Part shown: in pieces, positions 9,080 through 18,552 of the stretch | How the letters are laid out: every line of letters starts with the position of its first letter | How positions within the stretch are numbered: position 1 is the stretch's first letter | Source: Maridesulfovibrio hydrothermalis AM13 = DSM 14728 | GTDB lineage: Bacteria > Desulfobacterota > Desulfovibrionia > Desulfovibrionales > Desulfovibrionaceae | NCBI RefSeq assembly: GCF_000331025.1 | Contig: NC_020055.1 | Span: 2,310,870 to 2,374,869 of the forward strand | Length of the DNA stretch: 64,000 nt | Direction: 5' to 3' | Position numbers and translations under genes: made by a program | Notes under the pieces: generated by a model | Database searches by the model: none | What the model saw: only the letters and a program-made list of their open reading frames with translations | What the model was told of the DNA's origin: nothing

Positions 9080-10336
9080 ATGAGCACATCCAGTACTGAA
9101 TACAATTTCCGGGCAAGAGATTTTGTCCTTGGCGCGCAGATGTTATTTGTCGCCTTTGGCGCACTTGTCCTTGTTCCGCTTCTGACCGGCCTTGACCCCA
9201 ACGTGGCTCTTTTCACGGCCGGGGCTGGTACACTTGTTTTCCAGATTGTTACAAAAGGAAAGATACCGGTATTTCTGGCATCCTCTTTTGCTTTTATCGC
9301 ACCTATTATATATGGTGTGCAGACTTGGGGCATCCCGTCTACTATGTGCGGCCTTGTTGCGGCCGGGGTGTTTTATATCTTTCTCAGCTTTTTGATCCGC
9401 TGGCGCGGCACGGATATATTGAGAAGAATCCTGCCTCCTGTTGTTACAGGGCCGGTCATTATGGTTATCGGTCTGATTCTGGCTCCTGTGGCGGTATTTA
9501 TGGCTGTTGGTAAAACAGGTGACGGCTCAGTCGTTTTGGTTCCTGAAAAAACCGCCCTGATTGTTTCCATGGTTTCCCTTTCTGTGACTGTAGCAGTTTC
9601 CCTGCTTGGTAAAGGCTGGTTGAAACTGGTCCCGATCCTTTGCGGTATTGCTGCCGGTTACATTACATCCCTTTTTATGGGGCTGGTTAATTTTGATGCC
9701 GTTGCCGCCGCTCCGTGGATTGCAATGCCTCAGTTTGTTTACCCTGAATGGAACCTTGAAGCGATTCTGTTCATTGTGCCCGTTGCCATCGCTCCTGCTA
9801 TTGAACACTTTGGCGATGTTCTGGCGATCGGTTCTGTTTCCGGCAAGGATTACGTGAAAGAGCCGGGTATTCAGAACACCATGCTCGGCGACGGCCTTGC
9901 AACATCTCTGGCTGCAATGCTTGGCGGACCTCCCAACACAACTTATTCTGAAGTGACCGGAGCAGTAGCCCTGATCAAAGTGTTCAACCCTGCAATTATG
10001 ACCTGGGCCGCAATTGTTGCCATGGCTTTGGCATTTTGCGGTAAGGTCGGCGCATTTTTGTCCACTATCCCCGTACCTGTAATGGGCGGCATCATGGTTC
10101 TGCTTTTCGGAGCGATCATGGTTGTCGGTATGAATACTCTGGTTCGGGCCGGTGAAGACCTTCTCGAAGCGCGTAACCTCGCTATTGTGGCTCTTATTGT
10201 TATATTCGGTGTTGGCGGTATGTCGTTGCCCACACCTTTTAGCGATGAATTCAGACTGGGCGGAATCGGACTTGCCGGTATCCTCGGGGTATTTCTGAAC
10301 CTTGTCCTGCCGCAGCAAAAGAAGACCGAAGAATAG
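9080..10336 (+). CDS. uraA: Uracil-xanthine permease (NCS2 family)
   Basis: Inner-membrane proton-coupled uracil uptake protein, 418 aa with about 14 hydrophobic segments. NCS2 landmarks are visible: the substrate-site region PVAIAPAIEHFGDVLAIG with its glutamate-histidine, and GLATSLAAMLGGPPNTTYSE. Start ATG at 9080 (MSTSSTEYNF) has GAGGGAG about six bases upstream; an in-frame TTG at 9065 is less likely. It follows upp, which supports uracil over xanthine as substrate. Confidence 0.93.
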   Translation: MSTSSTEYNFRARDFVLGAQMLFVAFGALVLVPLLTGLDPNVALFTAGAGTLVFQIVTKGKIPVFLASSFAFIAPIIYGVQTWGIPSTMCGLVAAGVFYIFLSFLIRWRGTDILRRILPPVVTGPVIMVIGLILAPVAVFMAVGKTGDGSVVLVPEKTALIVSMVSLSVTVAVSLLGKGWLKLVPILCGIAAGYITSLFMGLVNFDAVAAAPWIAMPQFVYPEWNLEAILFIVPVAIAPAIEHFGDVLAIGSVSGKDYVKEPGIQNTMLGDGLATSLAAMLGGPPNTTYSEVTGAVALIKVFNPAIMTWAAIVAMALAFCGKVGAFLSTIPVPVMGGIMVLLFGAIMVVGMNTLVRAGEDLLEARNLAIVALIVIFGVGGMSLPTPFSDEFRLGGIGLAGILGVFLNLVLPQQKKTEE

Positions 10337-10390
10337 AAGTCCTGTCAGCCGGGTTGTCCGGTTGATTTTCTATAGAGACTTGTGAGAGAT

Positions 10391-10430
10391 ATATACCCGG
10401 ACGGTTTGAAAAGACTGTCCGGGTATATTT
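10391..10430 (+). terminator. Terminator after uraA
   Basis: ATATACCCGGACGGT pairs with ACTGTCCGGGTATAT (one G:T) around an 8-nt loop, followed by a T-rich run. Confidence 0.85.
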
Positions 10431-10493
10431 TGTGATTAAAAAGACTCAACTTTTTTCAGTTGCAATATTGATCGTATAAATTGTGGAGAAAAC

Positions 10494-11582
10494 ATGGAAT
10501 CTGGTTTTAGGTATCCTGAGCTGAAAGAACTGGTCGCCGGCCGTAAAGCCGCTATGGCAGTCAGTGGCGGCGCAGACAGTTTGCTTTCGCTGGTCCTTCT
10601 TAAGGAAAGCGGGGCAGATGTTATTGCTGTTCACGGCTGCTTTCTCGGACAGGAGAATGCAAAGCCTGCTGTTGCAGGGCTGGAAAAGCGGTGTGCAGAA
10701 CTTGATGTTCCGTTGCATGTTTTCGATTTTACTGCTGAATTTGATAAACTGGTGGTGGAGCCGTTTGTTCAGGAATATTTGAAAGGAAACACCCCTAATC
10801 CGTGTGCTCTCTGCAATCCTGAGATCAAATTCGGGATACTTAATAATGCCGCCCGTGAACTTGGAGCACAGCTGCTTGGGACAGGACATTATGTGCGGCT
10901 TGCAGAGCATCCTGAATACGGAATGATGCTTGCGCGCGGTGCTGATATCGGCAAAGATCAAAGTTATTTTTTGTCACTTGTACCGAAGATGGCAGTGCTT
11001 AACGCTGTTTTTCCGCTTGGGGGACATAGCAAGGAAAAGACTTACGCAGAACTTGCAAAGCGCAATGTTGAAATTCCGCTTCCTTCTGAAAGTCAGGAAA
11101 TATGTTTTGTTCCTGATGACGATTACAGGCAGTTTTTGATGGATCGTGATGTGAAGTTGTCCGGCCCCGGAGACGTTATGCTGACCTGCGGGACCAAAAT
11201 TGGCAGGCATAAAGGATTGTGGCGATACACGCAGGGACAGCGGAGGGGGCTGGGCATTGCGTGGAAATGTCCTATTTATGTACTCGATAAAGATATGAAA
11301 CGTAATATTTTAATTGTCGGGACAAGTGACGAACTGGACGCCGCAGGGTGCGTAGCCGGGGCAATGAATTATCATATTGAATTTGAAAAGTGGCCTGAAA
11401 CAGTGTTTATTCAGACTCGTTACCGGCAGCGGTCCAAGCCTTCCAAGGCACGTAAAGAAGGTAACCAGATGTTTTTTGATTTTATTGAGCCTCATTCACG
11501 CCCGACACCGGGGCAGATTGTAGCGGTTTACACAGAAGACGGAGCCGTGCTCGCAGGAGGGCTTATTCTGGGACCTCTTTAG
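10494..11582 (+). CDS. mnmA: tRNA-specific 2-thiouridylase MnmA
   Basis: Adds sulfur to U34 of tRNA(Lys, Glu, Gln) using ATP and a relayed persulfide. The PP-loop AVSGGADSLLSL is at ~20-32. TPNPCALCNPEIKFG holds the first catalytic cysteine, TGHYVRL and KDQSYFL follow, and SQEICFVPDDDY holds the second. GLWRYTQGQRRGLGI marks the tRNA-binding middle, and a C-terminal beta-barrel ends the 362-aa protein. The PP-loop differs from the usual GMSGGVDSS, and an extra cysteine gives CALC, but all catalytic residues are present. A very short reading frame follows directly, then psd. Confidence 0.92.
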   Translation: MESGFRYPELKELVAGRKAAMAVSGGADSLLSLVLLKESGADVIAVHGCFLGQENAKPAVAGLEKRCAELDVPLHVFDFTAEFDKLVVEPFVQEYLKGNTPNPCALCNPEIKFGILNNAARELGAQLLGTGHYVRLAEHPEYGMMLARGADIGKDQSYFLSLVPKMAVLNAVFPLGGHSKEKTYAELAKRNVEIPLPSESQEICFVPDDDYRQFLMDRDVKLSGPGDVMLTCGTKIGRHKGLWRYTQGQRRGLGIAWKCPIYVLDKDMKRNILIVGTSDELDAAGCVAGAMNYHIEFEKWPETVFIQTRYRQRSKPSKARKEGNQMFFDFIEPHSRPTPGQIVAVYTEDGAVLAGGLILGPL

Positions 11583-11747
11583 TTGGATACAGTCTTGATG
11601 GTTGAAACAGAAAGATTTTTTTTGCATACATTAAGGGAAAGGTCAGTTGACCAAAATGCATCTGCCGGATATATTGTTCCTTTAGTCGGCTTAAGTAATC
11701 CTTTTTTATTAGCGGATTATCCAGATAAACCAAATCGCCAAAGGTAG
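11583..11747 (+). CDS. Possible small ORF between mnmA and psd (54 aa)
   Basis: A TTG codon directly follows the mnmA stop and opens a frame of 54 codons ending at 11747, six bases before the psd start; an internal ATG at 11598 would give 49 aa. The predicted peptide looks protein-like (…FFLHTLRERSVDQ…, …GYIVPLVGLSNPFLLADYP…). No ribosome-binding site is convincing, although stop-start coupling is possible. No function is recognised; it could equally be chance. Confidence 0.3.
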   Translation: MDTVLMVETERFFLHTLRERSVDQNASAGYIVPLVGLSNPFLLADYPDKPNRQR

Positions 11748-11752
11748 AAAAT

Positions 11753-12400
11753 ATGCGTCAACCTTCCATCGGTGTCAGCCTTGAAGGGCTTCCTTATATT
11801 TATTTGAGTGCGTTTACCACACTCTGTTTTGCTTTGCTTGACTGCTGGTTCATGACTCTGGTCCTTTTGGGGCTGACAGCTTTTATCGGTCACTTTTTCC
11901 GTGATCCTGAAAGAGTTGCTCCCGAAGATATTGACGCAGTTGTCTCACCTGCTGATGGAAAAGTTATTAAAGTTGAATACATTGAAGATCCGCTGTCCGG
12001 TGAAATGCGTCAGTGCATCGCAATTTTCATGAATGTTTTTAATGTTCACGTTAACCGCATGCCTGTTTCTGGTAAAATAGAGCGAGTTCGTTACATTCCC
12101 GGTAAATTTTTCAATGCTGATTTTGATAAAGCCAGCACCGATAATGAGCGCAATATTGTTGAAATAGTTGGTAAAGGTAACCAGCGGTTCACTATAGTTC
12201 AGATTGCCGGACTGATTGCCCGCCGCATCGTCTGCTGGGCCGAAAAAGGTGATAAGCTTAAGCGCGGTGATCGTTATGGTTTGATCAAGTTCGGTTCCCG
12301 GGTTGACCTTTATCTTCCGGACGGGTATGACTCTCTCGTCAGCGTCGGTGACAAGGTTGTTGCAGGCGAGACAGCAATAGCTCGAAAGGGCAACGCTTAA
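11753..12400 (+). CDS. psd: Phosphatidylserine decarboxylase, short form (proenzyme)
   Basis: Makes phosphatidylethanolamine from phosphatidylserine at the inner membrane. 215 aa, the short type that is common outside enterobacteria. An N-terminal hydrophobic hairpin (~10-45) is followed by SPADGKV and NVFNVHVNRMPV. IKFGSRVDLYLP near residues 178-189 contains the Gly-Ser self-cleavage site, with the serine (about 182) becoming the pyruvoyl group. It lies 60 bp before pssA, which makes its substrate, so the two form one lipid unit. Confidence 0.95.
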   Translation: MRQPSIGVSLEGLPYIYLSAFTTLCFALLDCWFMTLVLLGLTAFIGHFFRDPERVAPEDIDAVVSPADGKVIKVEYIEDPLSGEMRQCIAIFMNVFNVHVNRMPVSGKIERVRYIPGKFFNADFDKASTDNERNIVEIVGKGNQRFTIVQIAGLIARRIVCWAEKGDKLKRGDRYGLIKFGSRVDLYLPDGYDSLVSVGDKVVAGETAIARKGNA

Positions 12401-12460
12401 TTTGATAAAAAAGTTAAAAAAATAATAGTATTTAATTCGAAGTACAGTTAAGTAGATTTA

Positions 12461-13228
12461 ATGACTAAGGAAAAAAGAATACCAAAGCACAAGGGCGTAT
12501 ACATCCTGCCCAACCTCGTTACCGTGTCAAGCCTGTTTTGCGGCTTTCTCGCGATGAACTGGGTTGTTGAAGGACAATACGAGATGAGTGCTGTCGCTAT
12601 ACTTGTCAGCTGTCTTCTGGACGGGCTTGACGGTAAAGTGGCAAGGTTGACCGGGACCAGCAGTGAGTTCGGCGTACAGCTTGATTCACTTGCGGACGTG
12701 GTTGCCTTTGGTGTTACTCCTGCTTTCATGGTCTATCACTGGCAGCTTCAACAGTTCGGCAGACTGGGCATGCTTGCAGCTTTCTTATTGATTGCCTGCG
12801 GAGCACTCAGGCTCGCCCGCTTTAATGTGCAGACAGCTACAACACCAAAGGCCCATTTTATAGGACTGCCTATTCCTGCGGCAGGCTGTACTTTGGCGAC
12901 TTTGATCCTGTTTGCCCCTTACATTCCAGAAAATATAGCCCAGAGTGTTCTGCCAATGTTCACTCTGGTGCTTGTATATTGCCTTTCTTTCTTAATGGTA
13001 AGCTCTGTCCGTTACAATTCTTTCAAAGAAATTGGAATGTTCAAAGCTCATCCCTTCAGCTCTATGGTGACCGTAATAGCACTCTTTGCTATGGTTGCTT
13101 CACAGCCCAAATTTTTGGGTTTCATTATTTTTGCCGGTTATATTATTTCCGGTCCTATTTACACTGTTTTTATTCTATCCCGCAGAAGCAATAAGCTACT
13201 AGGAAAGTCCTCCAAAGAATTGTCATAG
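12461..13228 (+). CDS. pssA: CDP-diacylglycerol-serine O-phosphatidyltransferase
   Basis: Integral membrane CDP-alcohol phosphotransferase that joins serine to CDP-diacylglycerol, feeding Psd encoded just upstream. The catalytic signature D-G-x2-D-G-x2-A-R-x8-G-x3-D-x3-D is complete in DGLDGKVARLTG…FGVQLDSLAD (~48-74). 255 aa with about seven hydrophobic segments, in line with the Bacillus-type PssA. The ATG at 12461 lacks a strong ribosome-binding site. Confidence 0.95.
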   Translation: MTKEKRIPKHKGVYILPNLVTVSSLFCGFLAMNWVVEGQYEMSAVAILVSCLLDGLDGKVARLTGTSSEFGVQLDSLADVVAFGVTPAFMVYHWQLQQFGRLGMLAAFLLIACGALRLARFNVQTATTPKAHFIGLPIPAAGCTLATLILFAPYIPENIAQSVLPMFTLVLVYCLSFLMVSSVRYNSFKEIGMFKAHPFSSMVTVIALFAMVASQPKFLGFIIFAGYIISGPIYTVFILSRRSNKLLGKSSKELS

Positions 13229-13331
13229 CGTCCTGAGTGGGTTTAACCTCCAGCTTGCTTTCGTAAATAACAATTCTTTTGGGGACGGTAATAATCCGGT
13301 CGCTTAAAGTAAATTCCAGTTACATTCTGTG

Positions 13332-13337
13332 TATAAT
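13332..13337 (+). promoter_or_regulatory. Candidate -10 box upstream of leuA
   Basis: A perfect TATAAT about 55 bp before leuA in the 160-bp gap after pssA. No clear -35 lies at the right distance, and no leucine-rich leader peptide or attenuator hairpin was found. Confidence 0.3.
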
Positions 13338-13390
13338 ATTATAGTCTGTTAAGGATTTATTTCTTCACAGCTATTAAGGAGAATAGAACA

Positions 13391-14938
13391 ATGTCTGATA
13401 AAGTCTATATTTTCGATACAACTTTGCGTGATGGCGAACAGTCCCCCGGTGCAACCATGAACATGGCTGAGAAAATCACCATGGCCCGTCAACTTGAAAA
13501 ACTTGGTGTAGATATTATCGAAGCAGGTTTTCCAGCTGCCAGTCAGGGTGACTTTGATGCTGTCACAAAAATTGCTGAATCTGTCGGTGATATTCAGGTT
13601 GCAGGACTTTGCCGCGCGTTGATTTCCGACATTGATCGCGCCTACGATGCTGTAAAGCATGCCAGAAACCCCAGAATTCACACCTTTATTGCTACTTCCG
13701 ATATCCATATGAAACATAAGTTTAATAAGGAACCGGAACAGATTCTGGAAATGGCTCGAAAGGCTGTGCGGCATGCAGCATCACTGACTCCCAATGTTGA
13801 ATTTTCTGCCGAAGATGCCTCCCGTTCGCGCTGGGATTTTTTGGCGCAGGTTGTTGAAGCAGCAATCGAAGAGGGGGCAACAACAATTAATATTCCTGAT
13901 ACAGTTGGTTATGCCCAGCCTGAAGAGTTCGGTAAATTGATAACCTACCTGCTCGAAACTGTACCTAACAGTGATAAGGCTGTTTTCAGCGTACATTGCC
14001 ATAATGATCTCGGATTGGGCGTTGCCAATACTTTAGCGGCAATCAAGGCCGGGGCCAGACAGGCAGAAGTTACACTGTCCGGCATCGGTGAACGCGCGGG
14101 TAATGCGGCTCTTGAAGAAGTTATTATGGCCCTGCACACACGCAAAGACTACTATGATGTGGAAACTTCTATCGTTACGGAACATCTGTTTCCTTCCTGC
14201 CGCAGGCTGGCAACCACTATAGGGCAGCCGATTTCGCCTTATAAGGCTATTGTAGGGGCCAATGCTTTTGCTCATGAATCCGGCATCCATCAGGATGGTA
14301 TGTTGAAAAACCGTCAGACCTACGAGATTATGACTCCTGAGTCTATTGGTAAAAAAGGCACGTCAATTGTTATCGGCAAACATTCCGGTAGAAATGCACT
14401 GGGTTCTAAGCTCACTGAAATGGGTTATCATCTGGATGATACTCAGATTGCAGCCGTATTTAAAGCAATCAAAACTTTGGCTGATAAGAAAGAAGAGATT
14501 TTTGATGAAGACGTTGAAGCATTGGTGCTGGAAGAAGCTTACCGCATCCACGATTTGTATCGAGTAAAAGAACTTTCTGTCTTTTCCGGAACTGCAGGGG
14601 TTTCACCTCATGCAGCAATAGTTTTGGAAGATTTCAGCAAAGGAAGTGAAGATCCGGTGCAGATTCAGGAAGTGGGCTTTGGTGGAGGGCCAATCAACGC
14701 GGTGTTTTCCACTATTAATAAGATGGTAGGCAGAGATCCTAAATTGGAACTCTATTCCGTAAACGCAGTTACCGGCGGAACAGATGCGCAGGGTGCGGTT
14801 ATGGTTCATATTACTGATAACGGTGTAAAATCCATCGGGCGCGGTTCTGACGAGGACATTATTGTCGCCAGTGCCAAAGCTTATATCAATGCCATTAACA
14901 GGATTGAACGCATGAAACAGGAGAAACAGAATGCCTAA
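13391..14938 (+). CDS. leuA: 2-isopropylmalate synthase
   Basis: First committed enzyme of leucine synthesis: acetyl-CoA plus 2-oxoisovalerate to 2-isopropylmalate. 515 aa. The TIM barrel starts with [25 protein letters not shown] carries the metal-binding histidines, and [12 protein letters not shown] follows. The C-terminal regulatory domain (~395-510, with [13 protein letters not shown] and GGGPINAVF) is complete, so feedback inhibition by leucine is expected. AAGGAG lies before the ATG. The stop overlaps the leuC start by 8 bp. Confidence 0.97.
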   Translation: MSDKVYIFDTTLRDGEQSPGATMNMAEKITMARQLEKLGVDIIEAGFPAASQGDFDAVTKIAESVGDIQVAGLCRALISDIDRAYDAVKHARNPRIHTFIATSDIHMKHKFNKEPEQILEMARKAVRHAASLTPNVEFSAEDASRSRWDFLAQVVEAAIEEGATTINIPDTVGYAQPEEFGKLITYLLETVPNSDKAVFSVHCHNDLGLGVANTLAAIKAGARQAEVTLSGIGERAGNAALEEVIMALHTRKDYYDVETSIVTEHLFPSCRRLATTIGQPISPYKAIVGANAFAHESGIHQDGMLKNRQTYEIMTPESIGKKGTSIVIGKHSGRNALGSKLTEMGYHLDDTQIAAVFKAIKTLADKKEEIFDEDVEALVLEEAYRIHDLYRVKELSVFSGTAGVSPHAAIVLEDFSKGSEDPVQIQEVGFGGGPINAVFSTINKMVGRDPKLELYSVNAVTGGTDAQGAVMVHITDNGVKSIGRGSDEDIIVASAKAYINAINRIERMKQEKQNA

Positions 14939-16190
14939 GACTTTAGCTGAAAAAATTTTACAAGCACATACCGAAGAAACCGTCAAAGAAGCCGGACAGA
15001 TTGTGCGATGTAATGTTTCGATGGTTCTGGCTAATGACATTACCGCCCCCCTCGCCATTAAATCCTTTAGGGCTATGGGCGCGGAGCAGGTCTTTGATAA
15101 AGATAAAGTTGCCCTTGTCTGTGATCACTTCACACCGAATAAGGATATTGATTCGGCCGAACAGGTTAAACTTGTGCGCGAATTTGCTCACGAAAAAAAT
15201 GTTACCCATTATTATGAGGGCGGAGAAGTCGGCGTAGAACACGCGCTGCTTCCTGAAATGGGCCTTGTCGGACCATCTGACATTGTTATCGGAGCTGACA
15301 GTCATACCTGTACCTACGGTGGGCTTGGCGCATTTGCCACTGGCATGGGGTCTACCGATATCGCCGGAGCAATGGCGCTTGGTGAAACATGGTTCAAAGT
15401 GCCTCCGTCCATCAAAGTGGAAATCGAAGGAACTCCAGATCAGCATGTAGGAGCTAAAGACTATATTCTTAATTTGATCGGAAACATCGGTGTTTCCGGT
15501 GCTCTTTACAAAGCGCTTGAATTCAGCGGCTCCGTTGTGGATGATCTTTCTATCGAAGGGCGTATGACTATTGCCAATATGGCCATTGAAGCAGGCGGCA
15601 AAGTCGGTCTGTTTCCGGTAGACGCTAAGACTCTTGAGTATTGCACGGCTGCCGGCAGAACTGGTGATGTTGAACTTCGCGCAGACGAAGGAGCAGTTTA
15701 CGAAAGAGTTGTAAGTATCAATGTAACAGGCATGAAGCCTCAGATTGCCTGTCCGCATCTTCCCGATAATGTGAAGCCTGTTGATGAAGTTAAAAATATG
15801 AAAATTCATCAGTCTGTCATCGGCTCGTGCACCAACGGGCGTATTTCCGATCTGCGTGAAGCAGCTGCGATTCTTAAAGGACGCAAGGCCGATAAAAATG
15901 TTCGCCTGATCATTCTTCCTGCAACTCCTTCTATCTGGAAGCAGGCACTTAAAGAGGGGCTTCTTGAAATTTTCATGGATGCCGGAGCAATAGTCGGACC
16001 TGCAACCTGCGGCCCCTGTCTTGGCGGCCATATGGGCATTTTGGCTGGCGGGGAAAGGTCGATCGCTACTACCAACCGCAATTTCAAGGGACGTATGGGC
16101 AGCCTTCAGAGTGAAGTTTTTCTCTCCAATCCTGCGGTTGCGGCAGCCAGTGCCATTGCCGGTGAGATTATAGATCCTTCGGCTCTTTAG
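14931..16190 (+). CDS. leuC: 3-isopropylmalate dehydratase large subunit
   Basis: Aconitase-family subunit holding the 4Fe-4S cluster; with LeuD it isomerises 2- to 3-isopropylmalate. 419 aa, the compact LeuC2/HacA-like type found in archaea and many anaerobes rather than the ~465-aa E. coli type. Cluster cysteines are visible in SHTCTYG-like GADSHTCTYGGLG, GSCTNGR and GPATCGPCLGGH. The ATG overlaps the end of leuA, indicating translational coupling. Confidence 0.96.
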   Translation: MPKTLAEKILQAHTEETVKEAGQIVRCNVSMVLANDITAPLAIKSFRAMGAEQVFDKDKVALVCDHFTPNKDIDSAEQVKLVREFAHEKNVTHYYEGGEVGVEHALLPEMGLVGPSDIVIGADSHTCTYGGLGAFATGMGSTDIAGAMALGETWFKVPPSIKVEIEGTPDQHVGAKDYILNLIGNIGVSGALYKALEFSGSVVDDLSIEGRMTIANMAIEAGGKVGLFPVDAKTLEYCTAAGRTGDVELRADEGAVYERVVSINVTGMKPQIACPHLPDNVKPVDEVKNMKIHQSVIGSCTNGRISDLREAAAILKGRKADKNVRLIILPATPSIWKQALKEGLLEIFMDAGAIVGPATCGPCLGGHMGILAGGERSIATTNRNFKGRMGSLQSEVFLSNPAVAAASAIAGEIIDPSAL

Positions 16191-16293
16191 CAGCAGTTTA
16201 TTGAAAAGCAGTGGTTTCGGACTGTGGTAATAATATAATTGATATAAATTTCTAAGACAGAGCTAAACTGCTCTTCTAAGGAGAGATAAATAT

Positions 16294-16788
16294 ATGACTA
16301 TTAAAGGTACTGCTCATAGAGTCGGGGCACATATTGATACTGATGCAATTATCCCTGCCCGTTTTCTGGTCACAACCGACCCTGACGAGCTTGGTGCAAA
16401 TTGTATGGAAGGTCTCGAAGCAGGATGGATTAAACGTGTTAAGCAAAATGATATCATGGTTGCCGATGAAAATTTCGGTTGCGGATCATCTCGCGAGCAC
16501 GCACCGATTTCCTTGTTAGGGGCGGGAATCCCGGTTGTTGTTGCCAAAAGTTTTGCCCGCATTTTTTATCGTAACGGCTTTAATATGGGCCTTGTTCTCC
16601 TTGAAGTTGGTGATGATTTTAAAAAACTCGGTGATGGTGATCAGCTTGAAGTTGATGCCGACAAAGGTGAAATCAAGAATCTGACCACCGGTGAAACAAT
16701 CACCTGTGCACCTGTTCCTCCGTTCATGAAGAGTATTTTAGACTGCGGCGGACTTGTGGAGTACGTTAAAAACCGTCTCGCTTCTTAG
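16294..16788 (+). CDS. leuD: 3-isopropylmalate dehydratase small subunit
   Basis: Partner of LeuC. 164 aa, matching the short small-subunit form that pairs with the compact LeuC. The swivelling-domain signature [11 protein letters not shown] is present, as is [11 protein letters not shown] near the N terminus. AAGGAG sits nine bases before the ATG. Confidence 0.96.
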   Translation: MTIKGTAHRVGAHIDTDAIIPARFLVTTDPDELGANCMEGLEAGWIKRVKQNDIMVADENFGCGSSREHAPISLLGAGIPVVVAKSFARIFYRNGFNMGLVLLEVGDDFKKLGDGDQLEVDADKGEIKNLTTGETITCAPVPPFMKSILDCGGLVEYVKNRLAS

Positions 16789-16802
16789 TCATAACTTAAG
16801 CT

Positions 16803-17111
16803 ATGAAGCTGTTACTTCCGGTAATTGCACTCCTGATCTGTACGGCAACATTTTCTTTTGCCGAGGATGTTTACGGATGTATTATCAATGAAAGGTCGTC
16901 TCCGGTGGCGGGAACCATTTCTTCTGGTATTTATAGTATCCGTTTTAATGTGCAGGGAGAGTACGTCTGGTGTTATAAACTACCGGAAGGACAGTATTCA
17001 ATACTTACTGATAATGGGAAGATAAACGAAACTTTTTCCGCCTTATGGCAGCGAAGTATAGGTCATGTCGGCGATGAAACACTTCACTGGTTAGTGAAGA
17101 TAAAAGAGTAG
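16803..17111 (+). CDS. Small secreted protein within the leu operon, unknown function
   Basis: 102 aa with a clear signal peptide ([20 protein letters not shown], cleavage after FA) and a mature part of ~80 residues with two cysteines (VYGCI, YVWCYK) that could form a disulfide. Strands predominate by eye ([18 protein letters not shown]). It sits 14 bp after leuD and 8 bp before leuB in the same direction, so it is co-transcribed with leucine genes although nothing suggests a leucine role. No family is recognised. A ribosome-binding site is weak. Confidence 0.75.
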   Translation: MKLLLPVIALLICTATFSFAEDVYGCIINERSSPVAGTISSGIYSIRFNVQGEYVWCYKLPEGQYSILTDNGKINETFSALWQRSIGHVGDETLHWLVKIKE

Positions 17112-17119
17112 GGATCAAA

Positions 17120-18187
17120 ATGAAAATATGTATAATGCCCGGAGACGGAATCGGGCCGGAGATAATGGCTCAAGGTAAAAAAGTCCTTGAAGTGATCGGA
17201 AAAAAATTTGGTCATCAATTTGATACAACAGAAGCACTTATCGGCGGAGTCGCAATTGATGAAACAGGTGTGCCGCTGCCTGATGAAACAGTCAAAGCCT
17301 GCAAAGAGTCAGATGCTGTTCTTCTCGGCGCAGTAGGCGGGCCGAAGTGGGATACAATTGATCCCTCCATCCGTCCGGAGAAAGGTCTGCTCGGAATCCG
17401 CAAGGAATTGTCCCTGTTTGCCAATCTGCGTCCGGCAGCACTTTTCCCGCAGCTTAAAGATGCTTGTTTTCTGCGTCCTGATATCGTTGAAAAAGGTATC
17501 GATGTTATGGTTGTCCGCGAGCTTACCGGAGGAATTTATTTCGGTGAACCGCGCGGAACTAAAACCGAAAACGGCGAACGCATGGGCTATAACACCATGA
17601 TATACTATGAGCATGAAGTAAAACGCATTGCCAAAGTTGCTTTCGAAGCTGCTCGTAAACGTGACAAACGTCTCTGCTCTGTTGATAAAGCAAATGTACT
17701 GGATGTTTCCCGTGTATGGCGTGAAATTGTCACTGAAGTTGCCGCTGACTATCCTGACGTTGAACTTAGCCATATGTATGTTGATAACGCTGCCATGCAG
17801 CTTGTCCGCGATCCTTCACAGTTTGATGTTATTGTGACCGGCAACCTGTTCGGAGACATCCTTTCCGACGAAGCCGCTGTGATTACCGGATCAATCGGAA
17901 TGCTGCCTTCGGCATCTCTGGGTGAATCCAACCCCGGGCTTTATGAGCCTATCCACGGCTCCGCTCCTGATATAGCTGGACAGGATAAAGCCAATCCGCT
18001 GGCAACTATTCTTTCTATAGCAATGATGCTGCGTTATTCATTCAATCTTACTGAAGAGGCCGAATGCATTGAAGTCGCAGTTGAGAAAACCCTCAGTCAG
18101 GGGTTACGCACAGGTGACATTATGGACGAAGGTGGAACCCTCGTCGGATGTACTGAAATGGGCGCAGCTGTTTTGCAGAATATTTAA
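17120..18187 (+). CDS. leuB: 3-isopropylmalate dehydrogenase
   Basis: NAD-dependent oxidative decarboxylation of 3-isopropylmalate, the third leucine step. 355 aa. Family motifs: [11 protein letters not shown] at the N terminus, the substrate-binding RxxxR region around [28 protein letters not shown] with the catalytic tyrosine, [14 protein letters not shown], and the metal-binding aspartates in [14 protein letters not shown] with [14 protein letters not shown] after it. Last gene of the leu unit; an imperfect terminator follows. Confidence 0.97.
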   Translation: MKICIMPGDGIGPEIMAQGKKVLEVIGKKFGHQFDTTEALIGGVAIDETGVPLPDETVKACKESDAVLLGAVGGPKWDTIDPSIRPEKGLLGIRKELSLFANLRPAALFPQLKDACFLRPDIVEKGIDVMVVRELTGGIYFGEPRGTKTENGERMGYNTMIYYEHEVKRIAKVAFEAARKRDKRLCSVDKANVLDVSRVWREIVTEVAADYPDVELSHMYVDNAAMQLVRDPSQFDVIVTGNLFGDILSDEAAVITGSIGMLPSASLGESNPGLYEPIHGSAPDIAGQDKANPLATILSIAMMLRYSFNLTEEAECIEVAVEKTLSQGLRTGDIMDEGGTLVGCTEMGAAVLQNI

Positions 18188-18204
18188 GCGTCCGATGATT
18201 ATCA

Positions 18205-18257
18205 GGGGGGTCGGAGTGGAGGATATTTTATAAAAATTTTCCCCCTCTGACCTCCTT
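18205..18257 (+). terminator. Probable terminator after leuB
   Basis: A long imperfect inverted repeat (GGGGGGTCGGAG arm with CTCTGACCTCC arm) encloses an AT-rich loop; it ends in a T-rich stretch. Confidence 0.55.
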
Positions 18258-18552
18258 ATCTTATGGAATTATTTATGAAGCTCTGCGTTTTTATGCGAGA
18301 GCTTCATTTAAGCTTCGGGCGTTTGGCTTGCCTAGGTGTTATTGTAAAATTTCTGCGAGAGATGTTGTCTCCTGACGGGCAACTCCCTCGCTTTTGTTTT
18401 TTGGTATAGTAAGTTGCAAATAGTTTTTCTCTGGTAAGATACCTGATTAAATGTTTCAGGGCTGCTGGCTGTGAAATTTATATTTACGCGCAGCGCATTC
18501 TAACCGTGAAGCAACAAAACCTCAGCATATGCTTGTATGAACCGGACAAAAA
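18258..18552. other. Intergenic region before the MATE gene
   Basis: No gene seen. A hairpin GAAGCTCT / AGAGCTTC lies at about 18277-18305. TTGCAA near 18413 could be part of a promoter for the MATE gene but has no good -10. Confidence 0.3.

Noticed and set aside
9527-10318. 263-codon minus-strand frame rich in His/Arg/Asn
   Set aside because: Antisense of uraA; biased composition reflects the hydrophobic codons on the other strand.
13229-13390. Leucine attenuator/leader peptide upstream of leuA
   Set aside because: No leucine-rich short ORF and no alternating hairpins were found.
14958-16031. 357-codon minus-strand frame
   Set aside because: Antisense shadow of leuC.
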